This document shows positions 19,016-27,610 of a stretch of 55,916 nt of DNA, piece after piece. The DNA comes from Mycobacterium sp. (GTDB lineage Bacteria > Actinomycetota > Actinomycetes > Mycobacteriales > Mycobacteriaceae): the NCBI RefSeq assembly GCF_025933915.1, contig NZ_JAICZA010000011.1, positions 1 to 55,916 on the forward strand, read 5' to 3'. The notes under the pieces were generated by a model. It was not told where the DNA came from. It made no database searches and saw only the letters and a list, made by a program, of their open reading frames with translations. Within the stretch, counting starts at the first letter, position 1. Each line of letters begins with the position of its first letter. A program made the position numbers and the translations under genes.

Positions 19016-20242
19016 ATGGCCGACCTGGACGGCGTCTTCCGCCGGGAGTGGGGCCCGGCCGTGGCCGCGCTCGCGCGGTGGTCGGGTGACCTCACCGTCG
19101 CCGAGGACGCCGTCCAGGAGGCCTGCGCCGAGGCGCTGCGGACCTGGCCGCGCGACGGGGTGCCCGTCAACCCGGGCGGATGGCTGGTAACCGTCGGCCG
19201 CAACCGCGCCCGGGATCGCCTGCGGCGCGAATCACTGCGCCCCGGAAAGGAATTGAAAGCGATGCTCGGCGATATGGAGGCCATCAGGGCACGCACCGAG
19301 CACACCGACCCGCATCCGGTTCGCGATGACGAGTTGCGGATGATGTTCACCTGCGCGCACCCGGCGCTGGATCGGCAATCACAGCTGGCGTTGACGCTGC
19401 GGTTGGTGTCCGGTCTGACCGTCGGTGAAATCGCCCGCGCGCTCCTGCAGACCGAAACGGCAATCGGCCAGCGAATCACGCGCGCCAAGAACAAGGTTCG
19501 GCACGCCAACATCCCGCTGCGGGTCCCGCCCGCTGAGCTGCTGCCCGAGCGCACACACCATGTGCTGGGCTGCGTCTATTCGGTGTTCACCGAGGGCTAC
19601 TGGTCGACCGCCGGGCCTTCGGCCATCCGTGACGACCTCTGTGACGAAGGGATCCGGCTGGGCGGCGAGCTGTGTGCGCTGCTGCCCGATGAGCCGGAGG
19701 CGCACGCATTGTCCGCCCTTATGCTGCTGCATGATTCGCGACGCGCGACCCGGGTGGACGAGTCCGGGATGCTGGTGCCGCTCGAAGATCAGGACCGCCG
19801 CCGGTGGGACCGCGCACGCATCGCCCGCGGGCTGCAGCGGTTGCGGCGGGCCCAGGGTTCGACGGGCGCTTATCTGCCTCAGGCGGTGATCGCCGCGCTG
19901 CACGCGACGGCGCCGTCGTGGGAACATACCGATTGGGTCGCCATCTGCACCGCCTATGACCGGCTATTGGGGATCACCGACTCCCCGGTGGTGGCCGCCA
20001 ACCGTGCGCTGGCGATTGGGTTTCGCGACGGTCCCGATGCCGGCCTCGCCGCCTTGGACAAGGTGGCGGCCGATCCGCGGCTCGGCCGGTCCAATCTCGT
20101 CGTGACGGTGCGCGCCGACCTGCTCCGGCGCGCGGGCAGACCGGCCGAAGCGCTCACCTGGTACCGAACGGCATTGGAGTCCCACGGATCTGAGCCGGGT
20201 CGCGAGTTTCTGCGGCGGCGCATCGCCGAGTGCTCAATGTGA
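19016..20242 (+). CDS. ECF42-type RNA polymerase sigma factor with C-terminal TPR-like extension
   Basis: 408 aa, about twice a normal ECF sigma. Region sigma2 is about residues 5-70 (AEDAVQEACAEALRTW...GWLVTVGRNRARDRLRR); sigma4 is about 110-165 (LALTLRLVSGLTVGEIARAL...QRITRAKNKV). The remainder (CVYSVFTEGYW, DEGIRLGGELCALLPDEPEAHAL, LGITDSPVVAANRALAIG) is the helical-repeat extension of the ECF42 group. No anti-sigma gene is present, so activity is probably set by the C-terminal domain and/or the adjacent DGPF protein. The tight 4-nt spacing implies one operon. Confidence 0.88.
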   Translation: MADLDGVFRREWGPAVAALARWSGDLTVAEDAVQEACAEALRTWPRDGVPVNPGGWLVTVGRNRARDRLRRESLRPGKELKAMLGDMEAIRARTEHTDPHPVRDDELRMMFTCAHPALDRQSQLALTLRLVSGLTVGEIARALLQTETAIGQRITRAKNKVRHANIPLRVPPAELLPERTHHVLGCVYSVFTEGYWSTAGPSAIRDDLCDEGIRLGGELCALLPDEPEAHALSALMLLHDSRRATRVDESGMLVPLEDQDRRRWDRARIARGLQRLRRAQGSTGAYLPQAVIAALHATAPSWEHTDWVAICTAYDRLLGITDSPVVAANRALAIGFRDGPDAGLAALDKVAADPRLGRSNLVVTVRADLLRRAGRPAEALTWYRTALESHGSEPGREFLRRRIAECSM

Positions 20243-20253
20243 AGTCGCCGAAC

Positions 20254-20299
20254 GTCGACTCGTTGCGCCCGTCGGGTCCGAATCGCCCAACAAGTCGAC
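20254..20299. terminator. Hairpin between the sigma factor and rplA
   Basis: GTCGACTCGTTG (20254-20265) pairs with CAACAAGTCGAC (20288-20299) with one mismatch and a 22-nt loop, between two convergent genes. It probably acts as a terminator; no U-tract is present. Confidence 0.45.
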
Positions 20300-20313
20300 G
20301 CTCGCGAGAGAAC

Positions 20314-21021
20314 TCAGTCCTCGGAGAAGTTGCGGGTGACGGACGGGTCGACCGGAATGCCCGGGCCCGTCGTCGTCGAGACGGTGATCTTCTTCAGGTA
20401 GCGGCCCTTCGACGCGGACGGCTTGTGCCGCAGCACTTCGTCAAGCGCGGCGCCGTAGTTCTCGACCAGGGCCTTTTCGTCGAAGGAGGCCTTGCCGATG
20501 ACGAAGTGCAGGTTCGCCTGCTTGTCGATGCGGAAGTTGATCTTGCCGCCCTTGATGTCGGCCACGGCCTTGGCGACGTCGGGGGTGACGGTGCCGGTCT
20601 TGGGGTTCGGCATCAGGCCGCGCGGACCGAGCACCCGCGCGATGCGACCGACCTTGGCCATCTGGTCCGGGGTCGCGATCGCGGCGTCGAATTCCAACCA
20701 GCCGCCCTGAATCTTCTCGATCAGGTCGTCGCTGCCGACGATGTCAGCGCCGGCGGCCTGCGCCTGCTCGGCCTTGTCGCCGACGGCGAACACCGCGACG
20801 CGGGCGGTCTTACCGGTGCCGTGCGGCAGGTTGACCGTGCCGCGGACCATCTGATCGGCCTTGCGCGGGTCGACGCCGAGCCGGATCGCCACCTCGACGG
20901 TCGCGTCCTGCTTGCTCGACGACGTTTCCTTGGCGAGCTTGGCCGCCTCCAGCGGGGAGTAGAGGTTGTTGCGGTCCACCTTCTCGGCGGCGGCGCGGTA
21001 TGCCTTGCTGTTCTTGCTCAT
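20314..21021 (-). CDS. rplA: 50S ribosomal protein L1
   Basis: 235 aa, start [20 protein letters not shown] at ATG 21021. L1 hallmarks include [36 protein letters not shown] and TTGPGIPVD. It binds 23S rRNA at the mobile L1 stalk. It is downstream of rplK with a 76-nt gap, in the usual secE-nusG-rplK-rplA order. Confidence 0.98.
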   Translation of the reverse strand: MSKNSKAYRAAAEKVDRNNLYSPLEAAKLAKETSSSKQDATVEVAIRLGVDPRKADQMVRGTVNLPHGTGKTARVAVFAVGDKAEQAQAAGADIVGSDDLIEKIQGGWLEFDAAIATPDQMAKVGRIARVLGPRGLMPNPKTGTVTPDVAKAVADIKGGKINFRIDKQANLHFVIGKASFDEKALVENYGAALDEVLRHKPSASKGRYLKKITVSTTTGPGIPVDPSVTRNFSED

Positions 21022-21097
21022 TGATTCGTCCAATCTGGTGTTGGGTCGTGGTTAGCGCGGACCGAAGCTGGCCCTCCCACGGTGGTGGTGCGGGGTA

Positions 21098-21526
21098 TTA
21101 CTCGACGGTGATGCCCATCGACCGGGCGGTGCCGGCGATGATCTTGGCGGCCGCGTCGATGTCGTTGGCGTTCAGATCGGCCTTCTTTGTCTCAGCGATC
21201 TCTTTGACCTGATCCCAGCTGACCTTGGCGACCTTGGTCTTGTGCGGCTCGGCCGAGCCCTTGCCGACGCCGGCGGCCTTGAGCAGAAGCTTGGCGGCGG
21301 GCGGGGTCTTGAGTGCGAACGTGAAGCTACGGTCCTCGTAGACCGTGATCTCGACCGGGATGACCTGGCCGCGCTGGTTTTCCGTGGCGGCGTTGTACGC
21401 CTTGCAGAACTCCATGATGTTCACGCCGTGCTGACCGAGCGCGGGCCCGACCGGCGGCGCCGGGTTGGCCTGCCCCGCCTGGATCTGAAGCTTGATCAGC
21501 CCGACGACTTTCTTCTTCGGGGCCAT
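21098..21526 (-). CDS. rplK: 50S ribosomal protein L11
   Basis: 142 aa, normal length. It starts [20 protein letters not shown] and includes [22 protein letters not shown], the rRNA/thiopeptide-binding N-domain. It forms the GTPase-associated centre with L10-L12. It follows nusG by 48 nt. Confidence 0.98.
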   Translation of the reverse strand: MAPKKKVVGLIKLQIQAGQANPAPPVGPALGQHGVNIMEFCKAYNAATENQRGQVIPVEITVYEDRSFTFALKTPPAAKLLLKAAGVGKGSAEPHKTKVAKVSWDQVKEIAETKKADLNANDIDAAAKIIAGTARSMGITVE

Positions 21527-21574
21527 GAGATGTTGTTCGTTCCTTCCTGGTTTATGCCCGGCGTACGCGCCGGT

Positions 21575-22408
<834 letters not shown>

Positions 22409-22416
22409 TCACTTGC

Positions 22417-22872
22417 TCAGCCGAACACCAACAGCACCAGCTTGGTCAGGCCGAAATCCGCCAGGCCGACCAGCGCCACCATGAAGGCCAGGAAGGCCAG
22501 CACAACTGAGGTGTAAGTGATCATCTGCTTGCGGTTGGGCCAAATGACCTTCCGCATCTCCGCAACGACCTGCTTGAGGTAGTTGTAGACGAACACGAAC
22601 GGATTGGCGCGATGATCCCCGGATCTCTTGGGCTTGGCGGCCTTCTTGGCTTTGGCGGCCTTCTTGGTCTTGTCCTTGCCGAGGACCTCGATCTCGCCCG
22701 ACGACCCGGCGTCGGCGTCCTCGCCGGCGTCGACTGCTTTCTGCCGGGACCGCTTACCGCTGGGGCGTTGGGGCCGCGTCACCACCGCTGTCCGACCGCC
22801 ACTCGCGCGACCGTCCTCTTTGTCAGTGCCGTCGCTTGCGGCGTCGTTGGCAACATCGCCTTCGTCGCTCAC
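22417..22872 (-). CDS. secE: Preprotein translocase subunit SecE
   Basis: 151 aa from GTG ([15 protein letters not shown]). A long charged, Lys/Ala-rich cytoplasmic N-region is followed by the SecE core [24 protein letters not shown] and a single membrane helix (about residues 120-145) ending [10 protein letters not shown]. It is part of the SecYEG channel. It precedes nusG, with tRNA-Trp upstream. Confidence 0.97.
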   Translation of the reverse strand: MSDEGDVANDAASDGTDKEDGRASGGRTAVVTRPQRPSGKRSRQKAVDAGEDADAGSSGEIEVLGKDKTKKAAKAKKAAKPKRSGDHRANPFVFVYNYLKQVVAEMRKVIWPNRKQMITYTSVVLAFLAFMVALVGLADFGLTKLVLLVFG

Positions 22873-23018
22873 CGCACGCTCCTTTGTTTGCTAGTACCCC
22901 GAGAGCCGTCCCATGTGTGGCGGCACATACTTCCAGTGTCCACCATGGCACATCCCTCATTGTCCGCTTCCTCCTCAGGCCGTCCCGGCCTGCATCGTCA
23001 GCGGACGTTCGTCTTCAG

Positions 23019-23091
<73 letters not shown>

Positions 23092-23230
23092 TCGCGGTTG
23101 GCAGGCCAACCTGCGCTTACCTACGGGGCTTACATGACACGCGCGCCTTCCGATTGCTCGACTCACGGAAAGCGCGCTGATGCTGGGAAAACCCCGAGGA
23201 CCGAGTGTACATCGGCGCGGGAGTCAGATA

Positions 23231-23737
23231 CTAATTACGCGCTCTCCTGACGACCTGGCCGGATTCTGCGTCCCAGCGCAGGTTCGCGGACTCGTCGCCG
23301 TGCTGACCCATCAACGTGGTATAGGCCTCAAGGACAAGCTCACCCTGATCGTTGGTGCAGGTGTTCTTGGTGACGACGATGTCGGCGCCGAAACGCTCAT
23401 CCACCGATTGGACCTCCATCCGGGCCCACAGCTTGTCGCCCGCCTTGATCGGCTTGGCGAACACGAACCGCTGGTCGACCTGGACGATCACTAAGGTCTC
23501 CATGCCGATGTCGACATGCCGGAAGAAATCCAGCTGAACCAACTTGGCCAAGATCGACCCGAATGTCAGCGGCGCCAGGACCGCGGAGTGGCCCAGCTCG
23601 GCGGCCGCGTCTTCCCCAAAATACGCAGGGTGGTCGTTCTTGACCGCTTGCGCGAACTGGCGCAACTGCTCCCGCCCCACGACGAAGCAGTCCGGGTAGC
23701 GCCAGATCATTCCCCTGATGTCTGTTTTGAGCGCCAT
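23231..23737 (-). CDS. hadC: (3R)-hydroxyacyl-ACP dehydratase subunit HadC
   Basis: 168 aa hotdog-fold protein (MALKTDIRGMIWRYPDCFVV...APLTFGSILAKLVQLDFF). With HadB it forms the HadBC dehydratase of FAS-II, acting late in meromycolate elongation. HadC lacks the catalytic Asp/His, which HadB supplies. Its start is 3 nt after the hadB stop, so hadA-hadB-hadC is one operon. Confidence 0.94.
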   Translation of the reverse strand: MALKTDIRGMIWRYPDCFVVGREQLRQFAQAVKNDHPAYFGEDAAAELGHSAVLAPLTFGSILAKLVQLDFFRHVDIGMETLVIVQVDQRFVFAKPIKAGDKLWARMEVQSVDERFGADIVVTKNTCTNDQGELVLEAYTTLMGQHGDESANLRWDAESGQVVRRARN

Positions 23738-23740
23738 CGG

Positions 23741-24169
23741 CTATGCGAGAGTTGCCGACGCGATGGCCCTGCCGAAGATCTTCTTGCCGCCGGTGGTGGC
23801 CGTGAGCGCGATGGTCACGGACTTGGTCTCGGGATCGGCGGACTTCACCCGGCCGCTGAAGATCAACTCGGCGCCCTTGCCGTCGTTGGGCACCGGCACC
23901 ACCGCGGTGAACCGCACGTTGTACTCGGTGACGGCCCCGGGGTCACCGATCCAGGCGGTGACGTAACCGCCGCCGATGCCCATGGTCAGCATGCCGTGCG
24001 CGATGGCGGTGTCCAGGCCGACGACCTTGGCGATCTCGTCGTCCCAGTGGATCGGGTTCAAGTCGCCGGAAACCCCCGCGTAATTCACCAGATCCTGTCG
24101 GGTCAACGGGTAGGTCTTCTCCGGAAGCTGGTCGCCCACCTTCACGGAGCTGAACTCACGCAGTGGCAT
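23741..24169 (-). CDS. hadB: (3R)-hydroxyacyl-ACP dehydratase catalytic subunit HadB
   Basis: 142 aa from ATG 24169 (MPLREFSSVKVGDQLPEKTY). The hydratase-2 motif is SGDLNPIHWDDEIAKVVGLDTAIAHGMLTMG, supplying the catalytic Asp and His. It is shared by the HadAB and HadBC heterodimers of mycolate FAS-II. The start lies inside the last codons of hadA (14-nt overlap), suggesting translational coupling. Confidence 0.95.
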   Translation of the reverse strand: MPLREFSSVKVGDQLPEKTYPLTRQDLVNYAGVSGDLNPIHWDDEIAKVVGLDTAIAHGMLTMGIGGGYVTAWIGDPGAVTEYNVRFTAVVPVPNDGKGAELIFSGRVKSADPETKSVTIALTATTGGKKIFGRAIASATLA

Positions 24170-24635
24170 CGGTAAACCCCTCTTCTCCCTCTTCGCCGGC
24201 GCGGCCCGCCAGGGTCGTGTAGGTCTCTTGCACGACGTCACCGGCCGCGTTGGTGATGACATTCTTCGTGACGATGATCTGGGTGCCGTGCGACACGCGC
24301 ACCGAGTCCACATAGACGTCGCAGTAGAGCTTGTCACCGGCCACCAGCGGCGCGAAGTACTTCAGCACCTGGTCGACCTGAACGACCTGCGCGTCTTGGA
24401 CGGCGACGTTGGCGTACTTGAAGAACGCCGTCTGCGCCGTGTAGCCGAACACGCAGACAAATGTCAGCGGGGCCGGCAACCCCTGGTAGCCGAGATCGGC
24501 GGCCGCCTTCTCCTCGAAAAACTCCGGTGCGTCGTTTTGCACGGCGACCGCGTACTCGCGGATCTTCTCCCGCTCCACCTCGTAATGATCGGGATAGCGG
24601 TAGTGCATCCCGACGATGCTTTCGCTTAACGGCAC
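24156..24635 (-). CDS. hadA: (3R)-hydroxyacyl-ACP dehydratase subunit HadA
   Basis: 159 aa from GTG. MPLSESIVGMHYRYPDHYEVE and APLTFVCVFGYTAQTAFF match HadA. It is the non-catalytic, substrate-channel partner of HadB in early meromycolate elongation, and the target of thiacetazone-type drugs in M. tuberculosis. It begins about 50 nt downstream of rpmG. Confidence 0.95.
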   Translation of the reverse strand: MPLSESIVGMHYRYPDHYEVEREKIREYAVAVQNDAPEFFEEKAAADLGYQGLPAPLTFVCVFGYTAQTAFFKYANVAVQDAQVVQVDQVLKYFAPLVAGDKLYCDVYVDSVRVSHGTQIIVTKNVITNAAGDVVQETYTTLAGRAGEEGEEGFTDATA

Positions 24636-24683
24636 GGTTCTTAAGCTACCTAATCAATCGGAATAAACGCTGGCGGGTCGCCG

Positions 24684-24851
24684 CTAGCGCGTCTCCCGAT
24701 GCGCCTGGTGCTTACCGCAGTTGGGGCAGAACTTCTTCAGCTCCAGTCGGTCCGGGTCGTTCCGGCGGTTTTTCTTGGTGATGTAGTTGCGGTGCTTGCA
24801 CACATCGCATGCCAAGGTGATCTTCGGCCGTACGTCGGTACTGGACGCCAT
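24684..24851 (-). CDS. rpmG: 50S ribosomal protein L33
   Basis: 55 aa, start [20 protein letters not shown], with two CxxC zinc knuckles (CDVC and CPNC) and the L33 core [20 protein letters not shown]. The zinc-binding (C+) form is paired in mycobacteria with a cysteine-free paralogue induced by zinc starvation. It sits between tRNA-Met and hadA. Confidence 0.96.
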   Translation of the reverse strand: MASSTDVRPKITLACDVCKHRNYITKKNRRNDPDRLELKKFCPNCGKHQAHRETR

Positions 24852-24896
24852 GACGGTTCTCTCTCGATTCGTGAAAAGTTCGGTGCTGTTCTGTTG

Positions 24897-24970
<74 letters not shown>

Positions 24971-25021
24971 TCTGGCCACCCCTTTGGGGCCGGGGCCGCC
25001 GCGCCTGCTCGGGGGCCGCCG

Positions 25022-25094
25022 AGCCCCCTAACGGAATCGAACCGTTGACCTTTTCCTTACCATGGAAACGCTCTACCGACTGAGCTAAGGGGGC
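25022..25094 (-). tRNA. tRNA-Thr (anticodon GGT)
   Basis: 73 nt. The acceptor GCCCCCT pairs with AGGGGGC, D-arm AGCTCAGTCGGTAGAGC, anticodon stem TTTCC/GGAAA with loop ATGGTAA, and TpsiC arm GGTTCGATTCC. It is upstream of tRNA-Met, probably in one transcript. Confidence 0.95.
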
Positions 25095-25131
25095 CGTTCA
25101 CCCGAAGCGATCAGTCGCGCGGGCCTAAAAG

Positions 25132-25161
25132 AGGGTACAACCTGGCTCGCAGCGTCACCAA
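25132..25161 (-). promoter_or_regulatory. Candidate promoter for tRNA-Thr/tRNA-Met/rpmG
   Basis: On the minus strand TTGGTG (25156-25161) and TACCCT (25132-25137) are 18 nt apart. This would give a start about 30 nt before the tRNA-Thr 5' end. The -35 match is modest. Confidence 0.4.
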
Positions 25162-25214
25162 ACCACGAGTACCGATCGACGGTGGCCCGCCGCGACCCGC
25201 CTGGATCCGGGTCC

Positions 25215-25220
25215 TAATCT
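25215..25220 (+). promoter_or_regulatory. -10 element for a leaderless glyoxalase transcript
   Basis: TAATCT ends 6 nt before the GTG start at 25227, placing transcription initiation on the start codon; no ribosome site is present. Confidence 0.5.
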
Positions 25221-25226
25221 GGTCAC

Positions 25227-25940
25227 GTGTCAGAAGACCGGCTGTACTTTCGTCAACTGCTCTCCGGCCGCGACTTCGCCGCCGACGACATGATCGCGAC
25301 GCAGATGCGCAACTTCGCCTACCTGATCGGCGACCGGCAAACCGGCGACTGCGTGGTCGTCGACCCGGCATATGCCGCCGGTGATCTCCTCGACATTCTC
25401 GAGGCCGACGGCATGCGGCTGTCCGGGGTGCTGGTGACCCACCACCACCCCGACCACGTGGGCGGATCGATGATGGGCTTCTCGCTGCGGGGCCTGGCGG
25501 AACTGCTGGAACGGGCGTCGGTGCCGGTGCACGTCAATACCCATGAGGCGCTGTGGGTTTCGCGAGTCACCGGGATCGGCCTGGGCGACCTGACCGCACA
25601 CGAGAACCATGACAAGGTCAGCATCGGCGATATCGAGATCGAGTTGCTGCATACCCCCGGTCACACCCCGGGCAGCCAGTGTTTTCTGCTCGACGGCCGC
25701 CTGGTCGCCGGTGACACGTTGTTCTTGGAGGGCTGCGGGCGCACGGACTTCCCCGGTGGCGACTCCGACGAGATGTACCGCAGCCTGCAGCGGCTCGCGA
25801 CCCTTCCCGGTGACCCGACGGTGTTTCCGGGGCATTGGTATTCGGCTGAGTCGAGCGCCTCGCTGTCGGACGTCAAGCGTTCCAACTATGTGTATCGGGC
25901 CGCGGACCTTGACCAATGGCGAATGCTGATGGGCGGCTGA
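25227..25940 (+). CDS. Metallo-beta-lactamase-fold hydrolase (glyoxalase II-like)
   Basis: 237 aa from GTG. Metal motif HHHPDH (His72, His74, Asp76, His77), then HTPGHTPGS, AGDTLF and FPGHWY provide the remaining metal ligands of the binuclear site. The position equals Rv0634c. Likely hydrolyses a thioester of a low-molecular-weight thiol; mycobacteria use mycothiol, so S-acyl-mycothiol is plausible. Apparently leaderless. Confidence 0.88.
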   Translation: MSEDRLYFRQLLSGRDFAADDMIATQMRNFAYLIGDRQTGDCVVVDPAYAAGDLLDILEADGMRLSGVLVTHHHPDHVGGSMMGFSLRGLAELLERASVPVHVNTHEALWVSRVTGIGLGDLTAHENHDKVSIGDIEIELLHTPGHTPGSQCFLLDGRLVAGDTLFLEGCGRTDFPGGDSDEMYRSLQRLATLPGDPTVFPGHWYSAESSASLSDVKRSNYVYRAADLDQWRMLMGG

Positions 25941-26010
25941 GCGTCGCGGTGATCGCTCGATGGTGACCATTCGGCGCGCGGCGCTGTGATATAAGCGGAG
26001 GGTGGATTCC

Positions 26011-26838
26011 ATGGGTTGGATCCAGGACAGCTGGCATGGGGTCACGAACGTCGGGTCCAGCACCTGGATTGCGTGGGCGGCGTGGGCGGCGATCGCCCTC
26101 GCCGTCGTCACCCTCGTCTTCACCAACAGCCAGATCACCCGCAATCGCCGCGCGGCGGCGGACCAGACCCGGCCGCACATCGGGGTGTTCATGGAGCCGC
26201 ATTCCGCCGACTGGCACGTGATCGAACTGGTGGTCCGCAACTTCGGTCAGACCGCGGCCTACGACATCGAATTCTCGTTCGTCAATCCGCCCACGGTGGC
26301 CGAATACGAAAGCGCCACCGACGGCTACGCCGACGTCGTCGAATTGCGACTGCCCCGCGAGCTGCCGGTGCTCGCACCCGGTCAGGAATGGCGCATGGTG
26401 TGGGATTCCGCGCTCGACCGCGCCGAAATCGGCAGTGGCATCGAATCGCGCTTCACCGGGACCGTCAGCTACTACGACCGGCCCGATCGGCCGCGGCGGT
26501 TCTGGCAGCGCGAGCGCTCTCCGCTTCGCACCGAGGTGGTGCTGGACTGGGACGCGCTGCCTCCCGTCCAGCGCATCGAGTTGATGACCACCCATGACCT
26601 GGCGAAGCGGGAAAAGGAGAAGCTGGAGCTGCTGCGCGGCCTGCTGACCTATTTCCACTACGCGAGCAAGGAGACCCGGCCCGAGGTCTTCCGCAGCGAG
26701 ATCGAGCGGATCAACGCCGCGGTTCGGGAAACCCAAGACCGATGGCGCACCCGCCAACTCGACGAACCCACCGACGTCAGCCTGCGCTGGAGTAACGCCG
26801 AAGACGATTTGGGCAAACACCACGGCCAGCCCGCGTGA
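26011..26838 (+). CDS. Conserved single-pass membrane protein (Rv0633c-like)
   Basis: 275 aa from ATG 26011, with GGAGGG upstream; a GTG 9 nt earlier overlaps that site. One membrane helix is predicted at about residues 15-37 (TWIAWAAWAAIALAVVTLVF). A soluble domain of beta-rich appearance follows (IELVVRNFGQTAAYDIEFSF), ending in a charged C-terminal helix. No catalytic motif is recognised. The position between the glyoxalase and echA3 matches Rv0633c. Function unknown. Confidence 0.82.
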   Translation: MGWIQDSWHGVTNVGSSTWIAWAAWAAIALAVVTLVFTNSQITRNRRAAADQTRPHIGVFMEPHSADWHVIELVVRNFGQTAAYDIEFSFVNPPTVAEYESATDGYADVVELRLPRELPVLAPGQEWRMVWDSALDRAEIGSGIESRFTGTVSYYDRPDRPRRFWQRERSPLRTEVVLDWDALPPVQRIELMTTHDLAKREKEKLELLRGLLTYFHYASKETRPEVFRSEIERINAAVRETQDRWRTRQLDEPTDVSLRWSNAEDDLGKHHGQPA

Positions 26839-26854
26839 CGGCAAGGAGCAAGCC

Positions 26855-27550
26855 ATGACCGCCCCGGTCCACTACAGCACCAAGGACTCCGTCGCCGTCA
26901 TCAGGATGGACGACGGCAAGGTCAACGCGCTGGGTCCGACCATGCAGCAGGCCCTGGGCGACGCGATCGACCGGGCCGAGCAGGACAACGCCGGGGCGCT
27001 GGTGATCACCGGCAACGAGCGGGTATTCAGCGGCGGGTTCGACCTGAAGATCCTCACCTCCGGCGAGGTGCGGCCCGCGATCGACATGCTGCGAGGCGGG
27101 TTCGAGCTGGCGTACCGCCTGCTGTCTTATCCGAAGCCCGTGGTGATGGCGTGCACCGGCCACGCGATCGCGATGGGGGCGTTCCTGTTGTCGTCGGGCG
27201 ATCACCGGGTGGCCGCTCACGCCTACAACATCCAGGCCAACGAGGTCGCGATCGGCATGGTCATCCCGTATGCCGCCCTGGAGATCATGAAGCTGCGGCT
27301 GACACCATCGGGTTACCAGCAGGCCGTCGGTCTGGCCAGAACGTTCTTCGGTGAAACCGCCCTTGCCGCGGGCTTTATCGATGAGATCGTGCTGCCCGAG
27401 ATGGTGGTCGACCGCGCCGAGGAAGCCGCCACCGAATTCGCCGGCCTGAATCGGGGCGCCCACGCCGCCACCAAGCTGCGCGCCCGAGCCGACGCCCTGG
27501 CGGCCATCCGCGCCGGCATCGACGGGATCGAAGCCGAATTCGGGATGTAA
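26855..27550 (+). CDS. echA3: Enoyl-CoA hydratase/isomerase family protein EchA3
   Basis: 231 aa crotonase with AAGGAG upstream. Oxyanion-hole segments NERVFSGGFDLKIL and AMGAFLLSSGDHRVAA are present. The usual hydratase glutamates are not clearly placed, so the reaction could be hydration or isomerisation of acyl-CoA. It matches Rv0632c in length and position. In M. tuberculosis recC follows directly; here a 6.5-kb accessory block intervenes. Confidence 0.88.
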   Translation: MTAPVHYSTKDSVAVIRMDDGKVNALGPTMQQALGDAIDRAEQDNAGALVITGNERVFSGGFDLKILTSGEVRPAIDMLRGGFELAYRLLSYPKPVVMACTGHAIAMGAFLLSSGDHRVAAHAYNIQANEVAIGMVIPYAALEIMKLRLTPSGYQQAVGLARTFFGETALAAGFIDEIVLPEMVVDRAEEAATEFAGLNRGAHAATKLRARADALAAIRAGIDGIEAEFGM

Positions 27551-27610
27551 GCCGCGCGGCGGCCCCGCCCGAGGGGGTTTCGCCGGCCGCTGCCGGGGAA
27601 GTCCTCGCCT

